From positions 1-57,988 of the forward strand of contig NZ_LGED01000224.1 in the NCBI RefSeq assembly GCF_001280085.1: 57,988 nt of DNA. Direction: 5' to 3'. Numbering within the stretch: position 1 is the stretch's first letter; the number at the start of each line of letters is the position of its first letter. The notes under the pieces are model-generated. The model was given only the letters and a program-made list of their open reading frames with translations. It was not told the DNA's origin and ran no database searches. Source of the DNA: Saccharothrix sp. NRRL B-16348. Lineage in GTDB: Bacteria; Actinomycetota; Actinomycetes; Mycobacteriales; Pseudonocardiaceae. A program made the translations under genes and the position numbers. Shown here piece by piece: positions 52,962 to 57,988 of the stretch.

Positions 52962-53864
52962 GTGGCAGATCCCGTGCACCGCTCCGCTGACGAAGACGGT
53001 CAGGATCCCGCAGCCGAGTCCACTCCGGACTCGGCTGCGGGCGGCAAGTCGAAGAAGGACAAGAAGAAGCCCCCGCTCTGGCGCGAACTCCTCGTGCTCG
53101 GCGCCACGGCCCTCGTCCTCACCATCCTGATCCAGACGTTCCTCGCGCGGGTGTACGTGATCCCGTCGCAGTCGATGGAGGAGACCCTCCACGGCTGCCC
53201 CGGTTGCAACAACGACCGGGTGCTGGTCGACAAGCTGGTCTACGACTTCACCGAGATCGAGCCGGGTGAGGTCGTGGTCTTCCGCGGTCCCGGCACGTGG
53301 GGCAACAACGACTTCAACTCCGGCCGTTCGGACAACCCGATCGTGGCCGGCATCCAGTCGGTGGCGTCCCTCGTCGGCCTCGCACCGCCGGACGAGCGCG
53401 ACTTCGTGAAGCGGGTCATCGCGGTCGGCGGGCAGACCGTCGAGTGCTGTGACGAGCAGCACCGCGTGAAGGTCGACGGCAAGCCGCTGGACGAGCCGTA
53501 CATCTACTGGCAGCCCGGCACGTCACCGGAGAACCACGACCCGTTCGAGCCGGTCAAGGTCCCCGAAGGCCACCTCTGGGTGATGGGTGACAACCGCACG
53601 AACTCCACCGACTCCCGCAAGCAGGGCGGCGGTGGCGTGGCGGGCACCGTGCCGGAGGACCACGTCATCGGCAAGGCCCGGGTCATCGTGCTGCCGCCGT
53701 CGCGCTGGCAGGGCATCGGCGACCACAACCCGCAGGCGCTCGCGCTCGGCGCGCCCGCGTGGCAGGGCGCCATCCCGGCGGGCGCAGGCCTGGCCGCGGC
53801 GTGGCCGCTGGTGTTCTTCGGCCGGAAGGTCCGGAGGCGGTTGACCAGGGCCACACAGCCCTGA
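52962..53864 (+). CDS. lepB: Signal peptidase I (first of two)
   Basis: The 300-aa membrane protein has a cytoplasmic Lys/Asp-rich N-terminus, one transmembrane helix (about 43-62), the catalytic Ser71 in IPSQSMEETL, the general-base Lys150 in DFVKRVIAVGG and the box E GDNRTNSTDSR. A second hydrophobic segment near the C-terminus (about 260-290) may be a second helix. It removes signal peptides from Sec and Tat substrates. Cys pairs in HGCPGC and VECCDEQ would lie outside the cell and could form disulfides. The next gene encodes a paralogue with the same layout. Confidence 0.95.
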   Translation: MADPVHRSADEDGQDPAAESTPDSAAGGKSKKDKKKPPLWRELLVLGATALVLTILIQTFLARVYVIPSQSMEETLHGCPGCNNDRVLVDKLVYDFTEIEPGEVVVFRGPGTWGNNDFNSGRSDNPIVAGIQSVASLVGLAPPDERDFVKRVIAVGGQTVECCDEQHRVKVDGKPLDEPYIYWQPGTSPENHDPFEPVKVPEGHLWVMGDNRTNSTDSRKQGGGGVAGTVPEDHVIGKARVIVLPPSRWQGIGDHNPQALALGAPAWQGAIPAGAGLAAAWPLVFFGRKVRRRLTRATQP

Positions 53865-53868
53865 TCGG

Positions 53869-53874
53869 TACGCT
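53869..53874 (+). promoter_or_regulatory. -10 box of the second lepB (leaderless)
   Basis: TACGCT ends 6 nt before the GTG at 53881, in the 16-bp gap between the two signal peptidase genes. Confidence 0.45.
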
Positions 53875-53880
53875 GACCGG

Positions 53881-54783
53881 GTGGTGGACGTCGCATCGTC
53901 CCGGAGCTCCTCCGACGAGGGGGAACCGGAGCACGAGGAAAAGGTCGAGCAGTGGCGTGCCCGCGCGCGCAAAACGGCCAAGCGCAAGGGCTCGTTCTGG
54001 AAAGAGCTGCCGATCCTGATCGGTGTCGCGGTGGTGCTCGCGGTGCTGATCCAGTCGTTCCTGGCGAAGGTCTACATGATCCCGTCGGAGTCGATGGAGC
54101 AGACGCTGCACGGCTGCTCCGACGGGTGCTTCGGCGATCGGGTGCTGGTCGACAAGCTGGTCTACGACTTCGCGGACATCGAGCCGGGCGAGGTCGTGGT
54201 CTTCCACGGCCCCGACACCTGGATCAACCAGGACTTCGTGGCGCCCGAGCCGACGAACCCGGTGGTCAAGGCGTTGCAGGGGCTCGGCTCGCTGATGGGG
54301 TTCCCGGCGGCGAACGAGGAGGACTTCGTCAAGCGGGTCATCGCGGTCGGCGGGCAGACCGTGCAGTGCTGCGACGACCGCAACCGGGTCCTGGTCGACG
54401 GCAAGCCGCTGGACGAGCCGTACGTGTACTGGGCGCCGGGCCGCAGCACGGTGCAGGAGTCGTTCGCCGAGCTGAAGATCCCCGAGGGCTACCTGTTCGT
54501 GCTGGGTGACAACCGCAACGACTCGTGCGACTCGCGGTGCCAGGGCGACGGCCGCGAGGGTGGTCTCGTGCCGGTGGACAACGTGGTGGGCAAGGCGCGG
54601 GCGATCGTGCTGCCGCCGACGCGCTGGCAGGGCGTCGGCGACCACAACCCGCAGGTCGTGGCCATCGGGGCGCCCGCGTGGCAGGACGCGCTGCCGGCCG
54701 GTGTCGGCCTCGCCGCGGCGTGGCCGGTGCTGCTGCTGGGCAAGCGAGTGAGGTCGCGTTTCCGGAGTTCGCGGCTGAGATAG
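53881..54783 (+). CDS. lepB: Signal peptidase I (second of two)
   Basis: The 300-aa paralogue has catalytic Ser71 in IPSESMEQTL, Lys151 in DFVKRVIAVGG and GDNRNDSCDSRC. Long identical blocks are shared with the upstream copy (VLVDKLVYDF, IEPGEVVVF, VDGKPLDEPY, GKAR, IVLPP). The N-terminal cytoplasmic part is unrelated in sequence, and the box E region has extra Cys. Tandem signal peptidase genes between rplS and rnhB are known in Streptomyces. The two may have different substrates or timing, since each seems to have its own promoter. Confidence 0.94.
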   Translation: MVDVASSRSSSDEGEPEHEEKVEQWRARARKTAKRKGSFWKELPILIGVAVVLAVLIQSFLAKVYMIPSESMEQTLHGCSDGCFGDRVLVDKLVYDFADIEPGEVVVFHGPDTWINQDFVAPEPTNPVVKALQGLGSLMGFPAANEEDFVKRVIAVGGQTVQCCDDRNRVLVDGKPLDEPYVYWAPGRSTVQESFAELKIPEGYLFVLGDNRNDSCDSRCQGDGREGGLVPVDNVVGKARAIVLPPTRWQGVGDHNPQVVAIGAPAWQDALPAGVGLAAAWPVLLLGKRVRSRFRSSRLR

Positions 54784-54786
54784 GGT
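54781..54786 (+). promoter_or_regulatory. -10 box of rnhB overlapping the lepB stop codon
   Basis: TAGGGT begins with the stop codon of the second lepB and ends 6 nt before the GTG at 54793. It may give a leaderless rnhB transcript in addition to read-through. Confidence 0.4.
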
Positions 54787-54792
54787 CGAGGG

Positions 54793-55587
54793 GTGATCCG
54801 GAAGCCGCCCCGCGTCCAGGTTCGGCAGACCGCGGGCATCTGGGCCTTCGAAGCCGCGTTGGACCGGCGTGGGTTCGGCCCGGTGGCCGGCGTGGACGAG
54901 GCAGGCCGGGGCGCCTGCGCGGGACCGCTGGTCGTGGCGTCGTGCGTGCTCAAGCCGGGTGACGCGGCGAAGTTCGACGGGCTCACCGACTCGAAGCTGC
55001 TCACCGCCGCCGCGCGGGACCGGATGTACGACCTGGTGCTCAAGCGGGCGCTGGACTACGCGGTGATCGTGATCCCGAGCGCCGAGGTCGACCTGATCGG
55101 CGTGCACGTGGCGAACATCGAGGGCATGCGGCGCGCGGTCGCGCGGTTGGACGCGCACCCCGGGTACGTCCTGACGGACGGCTTCCCGGTGCCGGGGCTC
55201 ACGGCGCCGAACATGCCGGTGGTCAAGGGCGACCGGGTGGCGGCGTGCGTCGCGGCGGCGTCCGTGCTGGCCAAGGTCACGCGGGACCGGATCATGACCG
55301 GTCTGCACGAGGAACTGCCCGTCTACGGGTTCGACGTGCACAAGGGCTACAGCACCCCCGAGCACACGGCGGCGCTGGCGGAGCACGGCCCGAGTGCGCA
55401 ACACCGCTGGTCGTATGCGAACGTGGCCGCCGCGGCGCGCCGGCACGGGTTGGCGGCGCCGCACCGGGTGGCGCGCGGCGTGATCGCGGCCGACGTGGTC
55501 CAGAATGGGACAACCCCGCAGACCAGCGGTGGCAGGCTCGCGACGAGGAGGGGCGCGGATTCGATGATTACCCGCGCGGAGGCGTAA
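54793..55587 (+). CDS. rnhB: Ribonuclease HII
   Basis: The 264-aa enzyme has the catalytic DE pair in [20 protein letters not shown] (Asp35, Glu36), Asp in [11 protein letters not shown] and Asp in AKVTRDRIM, with the [11 protein letters not shown] and HRWSYANV C-terminal features. It cuts the RNA strand of RNA-DNA hybrids, including single misincorporated ribonucleotides. The GTG start has the typical N-terminal extension of actinobacterial RNase HII. Its stop overlaps the next gene by one base. Confidence 0.96.
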   Translation: MIRKPPRVQVRQTAGIWAFEAALDRRGFGPVAGVDEAGRGACAGPLVVASCVLKPGDAAKFDGLTDSKLLTAAARDRMYDLVLKRALDYAVIVIPSAEVDLIGVHVANIEGMRRAVARLDAHPGYVLTDGFPVPGLTAPNMPVVKGDRVAACVAAASVLAKVTRDRIMTGLHEELPVYGFDVHKGYSTPEHTAALAEHGPSAQHRWSYANVAAAARRHGLAAPHRVARGVIAADVVQNGTTPQTSGGRLATRRGADSMITRAEA

Positions 55588-55910
55588 TGAGTGCAGAGGA
55601 TCTCGAGAAGTACGAGACCGAGATGGAGTTGTCGCTGTACAAGGAGTACCGCGACATCGTCAGCCAGTTCTCGTTCGTCGTGGAGACCGAGCGGCGGTTC
55701 TACCTGGCCAACTCGGTGGACGTGCAGGTCCGCAACGCGGACGGCGAGGTCTACTTCGAGGTGCGGATGTCCGACGCGTGGGTGTGGGACATGTACCGCC
55801 CCGCCCGGTTCGTGAAGAACGTTCGCGTCATCACCTTCAAGGACGTCAACGTCGAGGAGCTGGACAAACCCGACCTCAGGCTGCCCGAGGACGGTCCGTT
55901 CAACTCCTGA
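55587..55910 (+). CDS. DUF2469-family conserved actinobacterial protein
   Basis: The 107-aa protein begins [21 protein letters not shown] and continues RDIVSQFSFVVETERRFYLAN, the hallmark of the DUF2469 family, which is nearly always found after rnhB. The segment SDAWVWDMYRPARFVKNVRV is also conserved. There is no signal peptide or membrane segment. The function is unknown. The ATG overlaps the last base of the rnhB stop, so it is translationally coupled. A hairpin follows. Confidence 0.93.
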   Translation: MSAEDLEKYETEMELSLYKEYRDIVSQFSFVVETERRFYLANSVDVQVRNADGEVYFEVRMSDAWVWDMYRPARFVKNVRVITFKDVNVEELDKPDLRLPEDGPFNS

Positions 55911-55922
55911 TACCCGCAAAGT

Positions 55923-55958
55923 CGCAGGGGCCTGCCCGTGAGGGTGGGCCCCTTTGCG
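55923..55958 (+). terminator. Hairpin after the DUF2469 gene
   Basis: AGGGGCC (55926-55932) pairs with GGCCCCT (55947-55953), extended by CGC with GCG across a small bulge. The stem lies 13 bp after the stop and is followed by TTTGCG. It probably ends the lepB-rnhB transcript. Confidence 0.65.
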
Positions 55959-56000
55959 TCTGCCTGCCCCTACCACGCGACACCGACATTTCCGCCGCCG

Positions 56001-56029
56001 TTGTCCACAGCCCTCGGAGTTGTCCACAG
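56001..56029 (+). promoter_or_regulatory. Two direct DnaA-box-like sequences upstream of yraN
   Basis: TTGTCCACAG occurs at 56001-56010 and again at 56020-56029 in the same orientation, 19 bp apart. TTGTCCACA is the DnaA-box consensus of high-GC actinobacteria. They sit in the 195-bp gap between the DUF2469 terminator and yraN, 77 bp before the yraN ATG. They may make yraN-comM-dprA DnaA-responsive or act as a minor DnaA-binding site. Confidence 0.6.
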
Positions 56030-56105
56030 TCGGCGAACTGCCCATCGCCACCCCGCCACCACCCCGGCAAGGTCGAGACCAAGACCGATTCCGGAGGAGC
56101 GGGAC

Positions 56106-56459
56106 ATGAACACGGCGACCGACCTGGGCAGGCGTGGCGAGGACGCGGCGTGCCGGTACCTGGAGCACAAGGGCCTGTCGATCCTCGCGCGCAACTGGCG
56201 GTGCGACGACGGTGAGCTGGACGTCATAGCCACCGACGGCGCGCGGCTGGTGGTGGTGGAGGTGAAGTGCCGTTCGGGCACCAGCAGGGGCACGCCGCTG
56301 GAAGCCGTGACGCAGGAGAAGCTGGAGCGGGTCCGGAAGTCGGCCCTGCGCTGGCTGAGCGCCCACCGGATCGGGCGCGTGGAGATCCGGTTCGACGTGA
56401 TCGCGATCGAGTGGCCACCCGAGGGCAAGGTCCGCCTTCACCACCTGCGAGGTGTGTGA
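56106..56459 (+). CDS. yraN: YraN/UPF0102-family nuclease-like protein
   Basis: The 117-aa protein has LGRRGEDAACRYLEHKG, CDDGELDVIA and LVVVEVKCRSG, the PD-(D/E)xK nuclease-like core of the UPF0102 family. Its exact role is unsettled; it may act in recombination or DNA repair with comM and dprA. GGAGGAGCGGGAC precedes the ATG at 56106. Its stop overlaps comM by one base, so the three genes form an operon. An upstream in-frame ATG at 55938 is rejected because it lies inside the terminator. Confidence 0.94.
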   Translation: MNTATDLGRRGEDAACRYLEHKGLSILARNWRCDDGELDVIATDGARLVVVEVKCRSGTSRGTPLEAVTQEKLERVRKSALRWLSAHRIGRVEIRFDVIAIEWPPEGKVRLHHLRGV

Positions 56460-57970
56460 TGGCGCTCGCGCGAACGTGGTCGGTGGCGTTGTTCGGCGTC
56501 GACGGCGTGCCGGTGGAGATCGAGGCCGACGTCGGTGTCGGAACCGTGAAGACGCAGCTCCTCGGCCTGCCGGACGCCGCGCTGCACGAGTCGAAGGACC
56601 GCGTGAAGGCGGCCGTGCGCAACAGCGGGCACGACTGGCCGTCGCAACGCGTGACCCTGGGCCTGTCCCCGGCCACGCTGCCCAAGAACGGCTCCGGTTA
56701 CGACCTGGCCATCGCCTGCGTCGTCCTGGCCGCCGCGAAGGCGATCCCGGGCGAACGCCTGGCCGACACCGTCCTGCTCGGCGAGCTGGCCCTGGACGGC
56801 CGGGTCCGCACCGTCCGCGGGGTCCTGCCCGCGCTGCTGGCGGCCAGGCGGTCGGGCCTGACCGAGGCGGTGGTCCCGGTGGACGTGCTGCCCGAGGCCG
56901 CCCTGGTGGAGGGCATGACCGTCCACGGCGCGACCACCCTGACCGACGTCCTGTCGTGGCTGACCGGCGAGCACACCCTCCACCACACCACCCCGCCCGC
57001 CGTCGCCCCGCCACCGGACGGCCCGGACCTGGCGGACGTGATCGGCCAGCCGGAGGCGAGGTGGGCGCTCGAAGTGGCCGCCGCGGGTGGTCACCACCTC
57101 CTGCTGACCGGGCCGCCGGGCACCGGCAAGACCATGCTGGCCCAACGCCTGGCCGGCCTCCTGCCGCCGTTGTCACCGGAGGAGGCCCTGGGTGTCACGG
57201 CGGTGCACTCCATCGCGGGCCTGCTGACCCCGGACAGCCCGCTGGTCTCCACGCCACCGTTCGTCTCGCTGCACCCCTCCACGTCGGCGGTGGCGCTGAT
57301 CGGCGGCGGCACGGGCATGGCGAAGCCGGGAGCGATGAGCCGGGCCCACCGGGGCGTGCTGTTCCTGGACGAGGCGCGGGAGTTCGGCGCCGCGAAGCTG
57401 GAGGCGCTGCGCACGGCGTTGGAGGAGGGCGAGGTGCGGTTGGCGCGGCGGGACGGCATCGCCCGCTACCCGGCCAGGTTCCAGCTGGTGATGGCCACCA
57501 ACCCGTGCCCGTGCGCCCCGCCGAAGGACATCGACTGCATCTGCCTGCCCGCCGCCCGCAGGCGCTACCAGAGCAAACTCTCCGGCCCACTGCTCGACCG
57601 CGTGGACCTGCGGGTCGGGATGCGCCCCCTGACCGCCATGAGCAACGCCGACATCTCCCCACCAGAACCAACCGCCGCCGTCCGCGCACGGGTCCAGAAG
57701 GCCAGGACCAGGGCGACGGAGCGCTGGGCGGCCCACGGCTGGCTGACCAACGCCGAGGTCCCCGGCCCCGCCCTCCGCCGGCAATACGCCCTCCCAAGAC
57801 AGGCCACCACCGTCCTGGACCGAGCACTGACCACGGGCGCCTTGACGGGCCGGGGCGCGGACAGGTGCCTGCGCGTCGCCTGGACCCTCGCCGACCTGGC
57901 CGAAGTCGACCAACCCACCGCGGACCACGTGGCCGCCGCCCTGGAATTCCGAGAGCGCAGGAAGTCATGA
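56459..57970 (+). CDS. comM: ComM/YifB-family AAA+ ATPase (Mg-chelatase-like)
   Basis: The 503-aa protein has an N-terminal ChlI-like domain (VKTQLLGLPDAALHESKDRV, SPATLPKNGSGYDLAIA), an AAA+ core with Walker A LLTGPPGTGKTML and Walker B VLFLDEAREF, a Cys cluster in NPCPCAPPKDIDCIC and a C-terminal domain. ComM forms hexameric helicases that aid branch migration of incoming DNA during natural transformation. yraN-comM-dprA is a common cluster. Its stop overlaps the dprA start by 4 bp. Confidence 0.94.
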   Translation: MALARTWSVALFGVDGVPVEIEADVGVGTVKTQLLGLPDAALHESKDRVKAAVRNSGHDWPSQRVTLGLSPATLPKNGSGYDLAIACVVLAAAKAIPGERLADTVLLGELALDGRVRTVRGVLPALLAARRSGLTEAVVPVDVLPEAALVEGMTVHGATTLTDVLSWLTGEHTLHHTTPPAVAPPPDGPDLADVIGQPEARWALEVAAAGGHHLLLTGPPGTGKTMLAQRLAGLLPPLSPEEALGVTAVHSIAGLLTPDSPLVSTPPFVSLHPSTSAVALIGGGTGMAKPGAMSRAHRGVLFLDEAREFGAAKLEALRTALEEGEVRLARRDGIARYPARFQLVMATNPCPCAPPKDIDCICLPAARRRYQSKLSGPLLDRVDLRVGMRPLTAMSNADISPPEPTAAVRARVQKARTRATERWAAHGWLTNAEVPGPALRRQYALPRQATTVLDRALTTGALTGRGADRCLRVAWTLADLAEVDQPTADHVAAALEFRERRKS

Positions 57971-57988
57971 CCACCCCCCCCGCCCCAG
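57967..57988 (+). CDS. Start of the next gene, probably dprA (partial)
   Basis: Only the first seven codons (MTTPPAP) lie in the window. The ATG overlaps the comM stop. dprA, the DNA-processing protein that loads RecA on incoming single strands, normally follows comM, but the visible residues cannot confirm it. Confidence 0.4.

Noticed and set aside
52962..54783. Tandem lepB as an assembly duplication
   Set aside because: The two copies differ in N-terminus and at many positions along their length, so they are old paralogues, as seen in other actinomycetes.

Overview
The window is a gene-dense, high-GC stretch of an actinomycete chromosome. Gene order (coaD, rpmF-rnc-mutM, smc-ftsY, ffh, rpsP-KH-rimM-trmD-rplS, tandem lepB, rnhB, yraN, comM, start of dprA), frequent GTG starts, a SepIVA-type division protein, a TTGTCCACA-type DnaA box and a glnK-glnD operon with a GlnR-like operator all point to Actinobacteria. 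The style fits Pseudonocardiales (Saccharothrix/Actinosynnema/Lentzea-like). That placement is inference from gene content, not a database match. I saw no insertion sequence, prophage, CRISPR array, rRNA or tRNA.

Layout. 1-6.5 kb: MBL-fold hydrolase, rsmD, coaD, a secreted RNase Sa-type ribonuclease, sepIVA, yceD-rpmF-rnc and mutM. 6.5-10.2 kb: regulators (MarR, an orphan KdpE-like response regulator, TetR), an NDH-2-like flavoprotein and an aminoglycoside 2'-N-acetyltransferase of the AAC(2')-I type. 10.2-13.6 kb: three Thr/Pro-rich surface proteins, one with a CAP domain, then acyP and an ECF sigma/anti-sigma pair. 13.6-25.5 kb: smc and ftsY, separated by an accessory block (plsC, P450, mycothiol-type isomerase-fold protein, double GNAT, a sodium:solute symporter coupled to anmK). 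25.5-25.7 kb: a 184-bp palindrome built of 22-bp units. 25.7-38.4 kb: a purine/glyoxylate catabolic island. 38.5-44.4 kb: a secreted alpha/beta-hydrolase peptidase, then amtB-glnK-glnD. 44.6-58 kb: a P-loop kinase, ffh, an amidohydrolase, two CPBP membrane proteins, pxpA and the ribosomal/secretion backbone to the start of dprA.

How the genes work together. The island encodes urate oxidase, 5-hydroxyisourate hydrolase, OHCU decarboxylase, allantoinase and allantoicase. It also encodes a glyoxylate salvage branch (glyoxylate carboligase, tartronate semialdehyde reductase, hydroxypyruvate isomerase, glycerate kinase) and malate synthase with an uncharacterised CitE-like protein. An IclR-family (AllR-like) repressor is divergent from aceB. 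Two CGGAA-N6-TTCCG inverted repeats lie in the uraD/hyi divergent promoter, and the same half-sites occur in the iclR/aceB promoter, so all three transcription units probably form one regulon. No ureidoglycolate lyase is visible. The nitrogen genes directly downstream carry a GlnR-like operator, so purine nitrogen release and ammonium assimilation lie side by side.

A recurring feature is a TANNNT -10 box placed 6-7 nt before a GTG or ATG start (kdpE-like, aac(2'), smc, plsC, a CPBP gene, both lepB genes, rnhB). This suggests many leaderless transcripts.
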